Source: JAWKXU01 sp020446465 (GTDB lineage: Bacteria; Pseudomonadota; Alphaproteobacteria; Sphingomonadales; Sphingomonadaceae). Taken from it: 64,000 nucleotides of DNA. The translations under genes were made by a program, and so were the position numbers. Shown here in pieces: positions 26,942-36,604 of this stretch. Each line of letters starts with the position of its first letter. Positions within the stretch are counted from its first letter, which is position 1. The stretch lies in the NCBI GenBank assembly GCA_041396845.1, contig JAWKXU010000002.1, positions 124,001 to 188,000 of the forward strand, given 5' to 3'. Under the pieces are notes generated by a model, which saw nothing but the letters and a program-made list of their open reading frames with translations, did no database searches and was not told the DNA's origin.

Positions 26942-28351
26942 ATGGCCTCTGCAAAGGACATTCTGAAAAGAATCAAGGACGAAGAGATCGAATGGGTCGA
27001 TCTCCGCTTCACCGACCCCAAGGGCAAGTGGCAGCACCTTCAGATGTGCGCCGGCCCGCTTGGCGAGGATGAGCTTGAAGATGGCCTGATGTTCGACGGT
27101 TCGTCGATCGAAGGCTGGAAAGCCATCAACGAATCCGACATGATCCTGAAGCCGGACCTTGATGCCTGTTACGTCGATCCGTTCTCTGCAACGCCGATGC
27201 TGGTCCTTTTCTGCGACATCGTGGAACCGTCGACCGGCGAACTGTATTCGCGTGACCCGCGCTCGACGGCAAAGCGCGCAGAAGCCTTCGTGAAGGCCAG
27301 CGGCGTGGGCGACACCGTCTATGTCGGGCCGGAACCTGAATTCTTCATGTTCGACGACGTCAAGTTCTATGACGGCTATGATGGTTCGGGCTTCAGGATC
27401 GACGACATCGAACTGCCGGGCAACACCAACAAGGAATACGAAGGCGGCAACCTGGGCCACCGCCCGCGCGCCAAGGGCGGTTACTTCCCCGTCCCGCCGG
27501 TCGATAGCTGCATGGACATCCGCGCAGAGATGGTTTCGACCATGCTCGAAATGGGCCTGCCGATGGACAAGCATCACCACGAAGTGGCGGCTGCACAGCA
27601 CGAACTGGGCATCACTTTCGGCACGCTGACGCAAACGGCTGACCGCGTGCAGATCTACAAGTATGTCGTGCAGATGGTTGCCCAGGCCTATGGCAAGACG
27701 GCAACTTTCATGCCCAAGCCGGTCAAGGCCGACAATGGTTCGGGTATGCACACCCACATGTCGATCTGGTCGAAGGGCAAGCCGACTTTCGCTGGCAACG
27801 GCTATGCCGGGCTTTCGGACAACTGCCTCTATTACATTGGCGGCGTCATCAAGCACGCGAAGGCCCTGAACGCCTTCACCAACCCGACAACCAACAGCTA
27901 CAAGCGGCTGGTTCCGGGCTTCGAAGCGCCGGTTCTGCTGGCCTATTCGGCCCGCAACCGCTCCGCTTCGTGCCGTATTCCTTACGGTGCAGGCGAAAAG
28001 TCGAAGCGCGTCGAGTTCCGCTTCCCCGATCCGCTGGCCAACCCTTACCTCGCCTTCGCAGCGCTGCTGATGGCTGGTCTCGACGGGATCAAGAACAAGA
28101 TCCACCCCGGCGAAGCGATGGACAAGAACCTTTACGACCTGCCGCCCGCAGAACTGGCCGAAGTGCCCACTGTTTGCGGTTCCTTGCGTGAAGCTCTTGA
28201 GGCGCTGGCCGCTGACCACGCCTTCCTGCTCGAAGGCGACGTGTTCACGAAGGACCAGATCGACGCTTACATGGAGCTGAAGTGGGAAGACGTCATGCGC
28301 TTCGAAACCACGCCCAGCCCCGTTGAATACGACATGTATTACAGCGGCTGA
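26942..28351 (+). CDS. glnA: Glutamine synthetase type I
   Basis: 469 residues, normal GSI-beta length. The adenylylation site is Y398 in NLYDLPP. Family signatures: FDGSSIEGW, the N-terminal WVDLRFTDPKG and the catalytic PKPVKADNGSGMHTHMS. Forms a cytosolic dodecamer producing glutamine. A tyrosine in this place implies control by GlnE and P-II. A strong terminator lies after the stop. Confidence 0.97.
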   Translation: MASAKDILKRIKDEEIEWVDLRFTDPKGKWQHLQMCAGPLGEDELEDGLMFDGSSIEGWKAINESDMILKPDLDACYVDPFSATPMLVLFCDIVEPSTGELYSRDPRSTAKRAEAFVKASGVGDTVYVGPEPEFFMFDDVKFYDGYDGSGFRIDDIELPGNTNKEYEGGNLGHRPRAKGGYFPVPPVDSCMDIRAEMVSTMLEMGLPMDKHHHEVAAAQHELGITFGTLTQTADRVQIYKYVVQMVAQAYGKTATFMPKPVKADNGSGMHTHMSIWSKGKPTFAGNGYAGLSDNCLYYIGGVIKHAKALNAFTNPTTNSYKRLVPGFEAPVLLAYSARNRSASCRIPYGAGEKSKRVEFRFPDPLANPYLAFAALLMAGLDGIKNKIHPGEAMDKNLYDLPPAELAEVPTVCGSLREALEALAADHAFLLEGDVFTKDQIDAYMELKWEDVMRFETTPSPVEYDMYYSG

Positions 28352-28382
28352 TCGCTTCTGCGGCCAAGGCTGCAAGAAAACG

Positions 28383-28413
28383 AGGGCGTCCGCATTGCCG
28401 GGCGCCCTTTTTT
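28383..28413 (+). terminator. Intrinsic terminator after glnA
   Basis: AGGGCGTCC (28383-28391) pairs with GGGCGCCCT (28400-28408) with one G-U pair, followed by six T (28408-28413). It ends the glnB-glnA transcript and separates it from the dehydrogenase gene. Confidence 0.85.
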
Positions 28414-28493
28414 CGTTGCGCCAACGGGTTGCGGTTCGGAGATACTTCCGGCACCTCGATAGCGTTGACTGACACACTGAAGGATTCTCCCCC

Positions 28494-29276
28494 ATGAAAC
28501 TCCAGGACAAAATCTGCATTGTCACAGGCGCGGCCAGCGGCATTGGCCATGCCATCGCGCTGAAATATGCCGAAGCTGGCGCAAAAGTTGCGATCGCCGA
28601 TCTGGCAGAGGACAAGGCGAAGGCCGCTGCGGAGGAGATTTCCGCCAAGACACCGGGTGAAGCGATTGCCGTAGTAATGGACGTGACGAGCGAGGACGAG
28701 GTCAACGCAGGCGTCAACAAGGTTATCGACACATGGGGCGGTGTGGATGTGCTTGTTTCCAACGCCGGCATCCAGATCGTCAACCCGATCGACCAGATGG
28801 CTTTCAGCGACTGGAAAAAGATGCTGGCCATTCACCTCGACGGTGCGTTCCTGACGACCAAGGCCTGCCTGCCGTATATGTATAAACAGGGCAGTGGTGC
28901 AGTCATTTACATGGGGTCAGTCCATTCCAAGGAAGCCAGCCCGCTGAAATCGCCTTACGTCACGGCCAAGCACGGCCTGCTGGGCCTCGCCCGTGTGCTT
29001 GCCAAGGAAGGGGCAAAGCATGGTGTGCGCTCCAACGTCATTTGCCCTGGATTCGTGCGCACGTCGCTGGTGGATAAACAAATCCCCGAACAAGCGCAGG
29101 AACTGGGTATTTCCGAAGAAGACGTCGTAAAAAAGGTCATGCTGGGCCAGACTGTCGATGGTGAGTTTACGACCGTCGAAGATGTCGCCAATGTCGCATT
29201 GTTTCTGGCCGCCTTTGAAAACAATGCCTTGACCGGCCAGTCGATCATCGCCAGCCACGGCTGGTGCATGGAATAG
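28494..29276 (+). CDS. bdhA: 3-hydroxybutyrate dehydrogenase
   Basis: 260 residues, an SDR with TGAASGIG cofactor loop, NAGIQ and the catalytic YVTAK. The segments GSVHSKEASPLKSPYVTAK and QIPEQAQELGISEEDVV match the D-3-hydroxybutyrate dehydrogenase subfamily rather than generic SDRs. It converts 3-hydroxybutyrate to acetoacetate, typically in PHB breakdown. A separate promoter is expected since a terminator precedes it. Confidence 0.85.
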   Translation: MKLQDKICIVTGAASGIGHAIALKYAEAGAKVAIADLAEDKAKAAAEEISAKTPGEAIAVVMDVTSEDEVNAGVNKVIDTWGGVDVLVSNAGIQIVNPIDQMAFSDWKKMLAIHLDGAFLTTKACLPYMYKQGSGAVIYMGSVHSKEASPLKSPYVTAKHGLLGLARVLAKEGAKHGVRSNVICPGFVRTSLVDKQIPEQAQELGISEEDVVKKVMLGQTVDGEFTTVEDVANVALFLAAFENNALTGQSIIASHGWCME

Positions 29277-29359
29277 GGCCATTTTTTCGAAAAAGCACTT
29301 TCCTACAGACAGTTTCGCGCTTTACTTGCCTCGCCTCTTGCCAAGCACGAGGTAAAGCC

Positions 29360-30028
29360 ATGGCCGCCACCAGCCTGATTGACCTGATCCGCAGACTGTT
29401 GCTGCGTGAGCCCGCCCCCCTGCCCGCCGCGCCACCAATTCCTGTCACGCCGATTTCCACGGCCACTGAGAACGACAGGGCATGCCCACCCCCTATTACC
29501 CCGCTTCCCGATCAGGCAGCGCCTCTTGCAAGGCCGCGCCTTGCAGGGGCACAGGCGCTCGCGCTCATCCGCAGCTTTGAAGGGTGCGCGCGTCGGCGCC
29601 GGGATGGCCGCTACGAAGCCTACCCCGATCCGGGCACTGGCGGCGCGCCATGGACGATTGGCTGGGGCGCAACCGGGTCTGACGTCCGGCCCGGCACTGT
29701 CTGGACTGCGGCCCAATGCGATGCGCGGCTGGAACGCGACGTGGCCCGCCACGCACTGGATGTAGAGCGCGCGCTGGGCGATGCACCAACCACGCAGGCG
29801 CAGTTCGATGCACTGGTATCATTTCACTACAACACCGGCGCGATTGGCCGCGCGACGCTTACGCGAAAACATGCGTCAGGCGACTATGCCGGGGCACAGG
29901 CCGAGTTCGCCCGTTGGAACAAGGCTGGCGGTAAATTACTGCGCGGCCTTGTCCGGCGCCGTGAAGAAGAAGCCGCGCTCTACGCCAGTGGCATTCCGGC
30001 TGGTGGAACGATCAATAATCCTTGCTGA
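29360..30028 (+). CDS. Phage-type lysozyme (GH24), isolated
   Basis: 222 residues from the ATG preceded by a GAGG site eight nt upstream. The N-terminal helix and proline-rich linker (about 1-60) precede a GH24 lysozyme/endolysin domain. The likely catalytic Glu is E74 (SFEGC), then AYPDPG and WTIGWGAT, like the E-D-T triad of T4-type enzymes. The linker is rich in Pro and Ala. No holin, spanin or phage structural gene lies nearby. The 3' end overlaps the convergent tamB by 17 bp. Confidence 0.82.
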   Translation: MAATSLIDLIRRLLLREPAPLPAAPPIPVTPISTATENDRACPPPITPLPDQAAPLARPRLAGAQALALIRSFEGCARRRRDGRYEAYPDPGTGGAPWTIGWGATGSDVRPGTVWTAAQCDARLERDVARHALDVERALGDAPTTQAQFDALVSFHYNTGAIGRATLTRKHASGDYAGAQAEFARWNKAGGKLLRGLVRRREEEAALYASGIPAGGTINNPC

Positions 30029-33000
30029 CTTCAACCGTGACGCTTTCCCGCCCGATAGTGGACACTGTCCCCAGCAGGGAAAGCCAGCGGGTAATCCGGT
30101 ATTCCAGCTCCGTCGCGCTATAGCCTTGTCCATCGGTCACAATTTCGACGTAGAGCTTGCGCCCGATGTTCTTGCCCATCGCGACACTCGTTTCGCGCCC
30201 CAGCGCAGGATCGGCGCTGACGATACGCAGCCGGTCCAGCCCGATGGCACTACGCAGCTTGTTGATCGGGTCCATACCGCCACCCCCGCGCAAGGACGCA
30301 AGCGCCGAGCCAAGCTGCAAGGCATCGGTTGCGGACAAATCGGCAATGGAGCCGCCGAACAGCAACCGGGCAAGGATTTCTTCTTCGGGCAGCGATGGCA
30401 CGGATGCGAAGGTGATTTCCGGCTGTGTTGCGCTGCCCTTTACCGTGACAGTCACTGCAAGATCCTGCACGTCGGTTTCGGCCTTAATATCGAGCCGGGG
30501 ATCAATCGGGACACTTTCGTCGAACGCAATCCGTCCACGGGTAAGATCAAAGCGCGTGCCTGCAAATTCATAAGACCCGCGCACGACTTCGGCCTTGCCG
30601 CCGATCCGTGGGTCCGCAGTCGTCCCGCGCAGGCGAATGTCTGCCCCCCATTCGCTGTCCATCCCCATGCCGCGCACCATCAGCCTGCTGTCCCCGCGCG
30701 CGTCGATCATGAACCGCCACTTGCCGCCCGGTCGCCGCACCGGGGCCACATCGGCGGGCGTATTGATCTCGCGCGTGCGGATATTCGGCAGTTCGCGCAC
30801 ATCGGCTGCATTGCCCAGTTGCCAGCGCGCCTTGTCGACTTTCAACCGCCCTGCGATGACCCCGCCGTTGCCATTGGAACGGATACGCAGCGGCCCGGTG
30901 ACAGTCGCCCCCATTTCCCGCCGGTCAAGTATCTGGGCATCGCGCGCCGCCAGCCGCAAATCAATGCGCGGGCCATACCCCGGACGCATGGCCGAAAGGT
31001 CGACCACACCGCTGCCCGATATGGAACCCCCGCCCTTCGCAGGCGTGCCGGCAAATGATGTCAGGCGCAAGGTGGACCCGGCAAAGCTGCCGCGCGCCGA
31101 TATGTCCTTTACGTCCGTTCCGGTGAGCGCGCTGCGCATCCGCATCGCATCGCCGCCGAGCGATCCGCGCACTTTGGGGTCTATCAGTGACCCGCTGGCG
31201 TCCGCGGCGACGTCTATCGTCCCGGTAAGGTCAAACGCATCAATCGCGGCCAGACGCCAGAGTGCATCGACCGGCCCGCTATAGCGCATTTGTGCGAACA
31301 AGGCCCCGGCGCTCAACCGGTCATACAACGCGCCATCGCGCGGCATGTTCACAATCCGGGCCTGCACCCGCCCGCGCCGTTCACCGCCCTCGTCAACAAC
31401 AGCGCGGGCTTCAAGCCGACGTGGCGCAAGATCCGCGACAAGGTAAAGGTCGATAGGCCGCGAAGACAGCAGCAGCCCGGTACGGCTGAGCGACTTGACC
31501 GCGAGCCGGGCAGAGCCGGTCGGCACACCATCCTTGTCAGCCTCGAAATTCACGATACCGGACGCCTTGCCGCCGAGCGCCATATCCTCAACAACAACGT
31601 CAACCAGCGACAGCGGCATATCCGCCATCTGCACCTTGCCCCTGGCCGGCCCTTCCCCACCGAACTGTCCTTCTGCGATTATCATGCCTTTGCCAAAGCT
31701 GACTTGCGCCGGGGCGAGGCGCCAACCATCGTCCTCTTTCGTCAGGACCGCGCGGCGCGGCATGGCAATACGCTGACCCGCATAAGCCCCCCGCGCGATG
31801 AGCGAGATCTGGCCCGGCGCAAAAGCGCCCTGCCCCTGTAATTCAAAATCGCTGCCCCTTCGCCCGGTCAGCGATGCTGTGACCGTGCCCTGCCCGTCCT
31901 TGACATCGGCTCGCGCCCCCAGTCGCCCGATAAACAGCGAACCGCGGCTCAACCCTTGGGCATAGACGGTGCCCGAAGCCTGCAAGCCTTCCGCGGCCAG
32001 CACTGCATCCATGTTGATGTCCGCCTTGCGAACCATGATCGGCGGCGGGCCTGCAAAGCTGGCATTGCGCGCCTGCAAGGCCATGCCGATGCCTTGTCCT
32101 TCTGGCTTGGGCGTCAGTGTTATCGTGCCGTCAAGGCCACCGCCTGTCAGCGCCAGAAGGCCGCTTGCCCCGCCATCCTCCAGCGTCACATCACCACTGA
32201 TGCTGGTTTGCGACACCGCCATATTGTCGATCGCCAGTCGAACAGGTTCGTTCGGCTGGGCATAAAGGTCGAGCGCCCCCTTGAACGGGCCAAGCATGGA
32301 CCCGCCGTGCGTATCGATACGGAAACCTTCGGCAATCGGGGCAAGCGCGACGTGCACTTCGCGCAAATCGGCTGCCGGAAACGGGCTGGCAAAGACAAGT
32401 TCGGCATGTGGCCCATCGCCTGCCATCCGCGCCTTGACAGTAAAAGGGCCATAATCGGCATGGCGACCGCGCCCCGCCACCCGCGTTTCGCCACCGGCAA
32501 TTTCGCCAGACAAGGCAAGCGACAGTTTGCTGGCGTTAAGCGACGTGTCACGGAACACGACAGGGCGATCAGCCCCCAGCGAGACTCCACCCTTGAAGCG
32601 GATTCCCGTGCCCGCAATCGTCGTCAACGTCCCGTTGGTCACACGCGGCATTGTGCCGGCAAAATTGGCAAGCAGGCTCCACGGCTTGCGCTCACCAATA
32701 CGAAACACGATCTTCGCATTGGCGTTGATTGCACCCAGATTTTCAAGTTCCAGACCTTGCGCCGCGACAGGCCCGGCCAGCGCATAGCCGCCACGCGCCA
32801 GATCACCGCGCAAGGCCATCCGTGCAGCCAGCCCCTTGAAATCCGCACTAAGGTTGTCAGAGGCCAGCGCGTTGCCATCGAGCGTGATCGTGCCGCCGAA
32901 CCGCCCGTTGGCCAGCCGCGGGTCAATCATCTGTGTGCCGGTGACAATCCGGCCAACAGCAATGTCGAGCGGCAGCGACAGCTTGCCTTCTTCCAGCCGA

Positions 33001-34223
33001 GCCGTACCCTGCTGGCGCAAGCCGACCAGACGCGTGCCTGCATCCAGTTCCTTCACCACAAGGGCATGGCGAATGCTGAGATCACGAAACGGTCCATCCA
33101 GCCATGCCGTGCCGCTGGCCCCCTTCACGGCGAAATCACTGCCAAACAGGTTTTCATCACGCAGGATCGTGCGAACCGTAAAGTTCCGGAACGCATTATC
33201 GCCAAGGTCGATCCCGCCATTTCCGGTGAGATAAAAACCGTCCCCGACGAGCGCGAGCTTTCCATCAAGCTCACTGTTTTCAAGCGTTCCGCCTGCCGAT
33301 ACTGAAAGTGCTTCGCCCGCAGCGCGGGCAGGCAGGCCTTCCAGCAAGCGGCCAGGATAGGCTTGCCCGAGCAGTCCATACTGGCCGGAACGATTGGTCA
33401 GGCGCAGGGCCGCCAGCTTTTCATCGTCCTGTGTGGCGACAACCCGACCATCCCATTTCGTCCAGGTTCCCTTGCCCGAAATACGCACGACAAAGGCGCT
33501 GTCAGCCCCAGCAAGGCTGGCGAGGAGGCCGCCACGCGGCGCATTGTAATCAAGAGCGAGGTCAAACTTGTCCCCGTCAGGCCAGGCGTCCACCAGCAAA
33601 GCCAGTTCATCCGACCCGCCAAGATCACCATCAGCCTTTATGTAAACACGACCGGAGCGAATATCCGCCTTGGCTTCCAGTTGCACCTTGCGCGCTTCGC
33701 CCAGAACGCCTTCGGCAACGGTAAAATCCTCCAGCGCAACGCGATCTATCCGAATGTCGAAATCGGGCAGGATCGGCGCATCGGGATCACCCGGTTCAAG
33801 CTCCGGCGGGCGCAACAGAACCCCGCGATAGGCGATGACCTTGCGTATATCCAGCCCACGGAAAAACCAGTTGAACGGCCGCCAGTCCAGTTCCACTTTC
33901 GGCACTTTCAGGAATGGCCCCTTGGGATCGGACAGGGTCACGTCATCCAGAATGGCCTCGCCATAGAGCGATCCTTCGATCCGCCCGATTGATATTCTGA
34001 GGCCCGATGCCGGTGCGACCTTGGCGATCTGATCGACCACAAAGCGATGGCCAATAGGGCTGTTGAGCACGACCAGCCCCAGCACGAACACACCTGCGAG
34101 CAGCGCCAGCCCTTGCAGCACAAAACTGCGCCATCGCGCGCCTCTTGCCCGAGGCTGCTGCGGCGCCCCATCGTCGCCCGGTCCGCTATCCGGCTGCGCC
34201 ATATCGTCGCCAGATTGCGCCAT
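30012..34223 (-). CDS. tamB: Translocation and assembly module subunit TamB
   Basis: 1403 residues, with a short cytoplasmic start, one membrane helix (about 32-52) and a long repetitive beta-helical periplasmic part ending in the conserved TamB/DUF490 domain (FLAGSIADLSATDALQLGSALASL region to VEVSKDY). TamB bridges the inner membrane and TamA for outer-membrane protein and phospholipid transport. The ATG overlaps the tamA stop by one base. An in-frame ATG seven codons later is possible. Confidence 0.92.
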   Translation of the reverse strand: MAQSGDDMAQPDSGPGDDGAPQQPRARGARWRSFVLQGLALLAGVFVLGLVVLNSPIGHRFVVDQIAKVAPASGLRISIGRIEGSLYGEAILDDVTLSDPKGPFLKVPKVELDWRPFNWFFRGLDIRKVIAYRGVLLRPPELEPGDPDAPILPDFDIRIDRVALEDFTVAEGVLGEARKVQLEAKADIRSGRVYIKADGDLGGSDELALLVDAWPDGDKFDLALDYNAPRGGLLASLAGADSAFVVRISGKGTWTKWDGRVVATQDDEKLAALRLTNRSGQYGLLGQAYPGRLLEGLPARAAGEALSVSAGGTLENSELDGKLALVGDGFYLTGNGGIDLGDNAFRNFTVRTILRDENLFGSDFAVKGASGTAWLDGPFRDLSIRHALVVKELDAGTRLVGLRQQGTARLEEGKLSLPLDIAVGRIVTGTQMIDPRLANGRFGGTITLDGNALASDNLSADFKGLAARMALRGDLARGGYALAGPVAAQGLELENLGAINANAKIVFRIGERKPWSLLANFAGTMPRVTNGTLTTIAGTGIRFKGGVSLGADRPVVFRDTSLNASKLSLALSGEIAGGETRVAGRGRHADYGPFTVKARMAGDGPHAELVFASPFPAADLREVHVALAPIAEGFRIDTHGGSMLGPFKGALDLYAQPNEPVRLAIDNMAVSQTSISGDVTLEDGGASGLLALTGGGLDGTITLTPKPEGQGIGMALQARNASFAGPPPIMVRKADINMDAVLAAEGLQASGTVYAQGLSRGSLFIGRLGARADVKDGQGTVTASLTGRRGSDFELQGQGAFAPGQISLIARGAYAGQRIAMPRRAVLTKEDDGWRLAPAQVSFGKGMIIAEGQFGGEGPARGKVQMADMPLSLVDVVVEDMALGGKASGIVNFEADKDGVPTGSARLAVKSLSRTGLLLSSRPIDLYLVADLAPRRLEARAVVDEGGERRGRVQARIVNMPRDGALYDRLSAGALFAQMRYSGPVDALWRLAAIDAFDLTGTIDVAADASGSLIDPKVRGSLGGDAMRMRSALTGTDVKDISARGSFAGSTLRLTSFAGTPAKGGGSISGSGVVDLSAMRPGYGPRIDLRLAARDAQILDRREMGATVTGPLRIRSNGNGGVIAGRLKVDKARWQLGNAADVRELPNIRTREINTPADVAPVRRPGGKWRFMIDARGDSRLMVRGMGMDSEWGADIRLRGTTADPRIGGKAEVVRGSYEFAGTRFDLTRGRIAFDESVPIDPRLDIKAETDVQDLAVTVTVKGSATQPEITFASVPSLPEEEILARLLFGGSIADLSATDALQLGSALASLRGGGGMDPINKLRSAIGLDRLRIVSADPALGRETSVAMGKNIGRKLYVEIVTDGQGYSATELEYRITRWLSLLGTVSTIGRESVTVEVSKDY

Positions 34224-36604
34224 CAGAACGCTTGCCCCAGCCCGACATAGACGCCGATCTTGCTGTCCCCCGGACGCGGGTTGAGCGGCGTCGCTACATC
34301 CACACGAATTGGCCCAAAGCCGGTGTTATAGCGAATGCCAAGCCCTGCGCCGTATTGCATATCCTTGAATGTCGGCGTGCTGGAACGGCTGACATTGCCT
34401 GCATCGACAAAGGGCACAGCCCACAGCGCACCGCCAAACAGGCCCGTCCGAACGCGCGCTTCCATGGAAAATTCAACCAGTGAACGCCCGCCGCCTGGTT
34501 CACCCAGCCCGTTGCGCGGGCCGATTTCCTGATATCCATAGCCGCGCACCGACCCGCCGCCGCCTGCATAATACCGGCGCGACGGCGCGATGTTGACAAT
34601 ATCGGTGCCGATAATGCTGCCTACTCTCACCCGTCCGGCAAGCACCACGCTTTCCCCCATCGACTGGTAGTAACTGCCGTCGAACTGGGTTCGCACATAA
34701 GTTGATTGCGCGCTGTTCTGCACCGATATTTCGGGCGAGACACGGGCAGAGAGGCGAAAACCCGTGCTGGGATCGAGCAGACTGTCAGACGCATCATATT
34801 GCACCCGCAGCGGCGCAGCAGCGATAAAATAGGTGCGTCGTGGATTGCTGCCAACAACGATCTTCTGGTCCCGTTCGTCAGTCGCTACGACTTCGAGGCC
34901 GACAGCCCATGTCAGCTTTTTCTGGAACAGCAGCGTGCTGACCCGTTCAAACGTGCCAATCGCGGAAATCGTGCGCGCGGTGTAGGCGTCGCGATCCTGA
35001 TGGTTGGCGAAAACATCGAACGTCAAGACCTTGTCGCGCCCGTGCCAGTTGTTGCGGCGGAAAGTCACACCGGCAAGCTGTTCCTTCGTGCCGGCGATGC
35101 CGCGCACCCGCAGCGCCCCTTCGGGCGGGAAGAAATTGCGATGCTCCCACCCGCCTTCCAGCCGGAAACCTTCGCCAGTGCCATAACCAATTGCCCCGGA
35201 AATGGTGCGAAGCGGCGCCTTGGTCATCGACACGTCCAGTTCGACGCTGCCATCCTCGCCATTGGCGGGTTCTGTGACCTTGCGTTTTGTAATGGTGACG
35301 CCGGACACCAGCCCGGTGGCCTGAATGGCGCGGCGCAAATCCATTTCGTCGCTGCGCTTGTATATGCCGCCCTTGTCGAACCGGGCAATTTCGCTGAGGT
35401 GTTTGCCGGAGAGGAAATCCGGCTGCGCGCTTGTCACCCCGGCAAAGCGATAACGGCCATTGGGCGCGACAGGCAGCGTCAAATCACCTTGTTGCCGATC
35501 ATGGTCGATCAGCAGTGACGGGTTGCCGATTGCCGCGAAAGGATAACCGCTTTCACCCAGCGCCTTGTCAAGGTCGAAGCTCTCTTCCACGATCTTGTCG
35601 GCCAGCAGCGGATCGCCGGGCATGATCTCGAAAGCCTTGCGCAATTCTTCGTAATCGGGCGCCGTCGGTAACTGGCCAAGGTCAATAGCACCGAACAGAT
35701 ACTGCGCTCCCGGCACGATGTCGAAACGCACATTGGGGCGTTGCGGCTTTCTCTCGCTTGCGCCTCCTTCGGCAGCGGCAGAAGCCTCTGCATCGTCGGG
35801 CGCACCTGCATCGCCAGCAGCGCCGCTGACCGACCGGGTGACATAGCCATCGTAGTAGCCGTAATTGCGCAGCAAATTGTCGAGCAGTTCTTCGTCAGAG
35901 CGCGCACGGGCTGCCAGAAGGGCAAGGTTATCCTCACCGTTGCTATATTCGCGAATGATCGAAAGCTCGCGAAAACGGGCAATAAAATCATCTTCAGACG
36001 GGAACTTTACGCCTGTCGTGGGAAATACGAACGTCACATCGCTCGTCACCTTGACCTCGCGGCCGTCAGGCACTCCATCCAGCGGCGAATCAAGGTCAGC
36101 CGCAAAATCGATACCTGGTTCCGGCTCCAGCGGATCAATCTGCGGAAGCCCTTCGCCGTCCGGCCATGCGACCGTGAAATCTGCCGCTTCATCAATGCCG
36201 GATTCCGCATCCGGCTCCGGCGTGCCACTAGCATTAGCCAAGGCCTCTTCAGCGACCGCCCGTTCAGCAATCCGTCCCTCGCTGGCACCCCGGCTGGCCC
36301 AGCCTTCAGGGTCAGTCACCGCCGAATCGGGGATCAGGTCTTCCAGACTACGCTGACGACGACGGCGTTCGGGCGCCGACGTGCCTTCAGCCGTGGATGT
36401 GCCATCGGCGGCTGTGGTTTGCTGCTGCGCGGTTGCATCCGGCCCGGCACTCTCTTGAATCGGCCCATCGGAAGATGCCGGTTGCGCGGCGGCAACCGCA
36501 AAGCTGGAGGCAAAAAGTGCCGGAAGCAGGAAAAGTCGGGCAAGGACGCGGGGCAGCCCCAGGCTAGATGGAGACGCTGTATTGCTCCTGCCCGCCGGGG
36601 ACAC
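34223..36604 (-). CDS. tamA: Outer-membrane Omp85 protein TamA with N-terminal extension
   Basis: 793 residues from a GTG at 36604, preceded by GGGAAAGAC. A signal peptide (VLARLFLLPALFASSFAVAAA) follows. The first 180 mature residues are low complexity and acidic. Then come POTRA-like domains (FDIVPGAQYLFGAIDLG; FRELSIIREYSNGEDN) and a 16-stranded barrel ending in a C-terminal Phe, with the Omp85 motif VRGYGYQEIGP. The alternative ATG at 36661 lies within bpt. The gene starts 41 bp inside bpt. Confidence 0.85.
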   Translation of the reverse strand: MSPAGRSNTASPSSLGLPRVLARLFLLPALFASSFAVAAAQPASSDGPIQESAGPDATAQQQTTAADGTSTAEGTSAPERRRRQRSLEDLIPDSAVTDPEGWASRGASEGRIAERAVAEEALANASGTPEPDAESGIDEAADFTVAWPDGEGLPQIDPLEPEPGIDFAADLDSPLDGVPDGREVKVTSDVTFVFPTTGVKFPSEDDFIARFRELSIIREYSNGEDNLALLAARARSDEELLDNLLRNYGYYDGYVTRSVSGAAGDAGAPDDAEASAAAEGGASERKPQRPNVRFDIVPGAQYLFGAIDLGQLPTAPDYEELRKAFEIMPGDPLLADKIVEESFDLDKALGESGYPFAAIGNPSLLIDHDRQQGDLTLPVAPNGRYRFAGVTSAQPDFLSGKHLSEIARFDKGGIYKRSDEMDLRRAIQATGLVSGVTITKRKVTEPANGEDGSVELDVSMTKAPLRTISGAIGYGTGEGFRLEGGWEHRNFFPPEGALRVRGIAGTKEQLAGVTFRRNNWHGRDKVLTFDVFANHQDRDAYTARTISAIGTFERVSTLLFQKKLTWAVGLEVVATDERDQKIVVGSNPRRTYFIAAAPLRVQYDASDSLLDPSTGFRLSARVSPEISVQNSAQSTYVRTQFDGSYYQSMGESVVLAGRVRVGSIIGTDIVNIAPSRRYYAGGGGSVRGYGYQEIGPRNGLGEPGGGRSLVEFSMEARVRTGLFGGALWAVPFVDAGNVSRSSTPTFKDMQYGAGLGIRYNTGFGPIRVDVATPLNPRPGDSKIGVYVGLGQAF

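Noticed and set aside
26912..28831. Long open frame of 639 codons on the minus strand across glnA
   Set aside because: Antisense to a clear glutamine synthetase; translation looks like a codon-bias shadow and matches no family.
28383..30028. Prophage or integrated element around the lysozyme
   Set aside because: No integrase, tRNA, att-like repeat, capsid or tail gene is present, and the neighbours are ordinary housekeeping genes.
31956..33305. 449-codon plus-strand frame inside tamB
   Set aside because: Antisense shadow of tamB, no ribosome site or recognisable motif.
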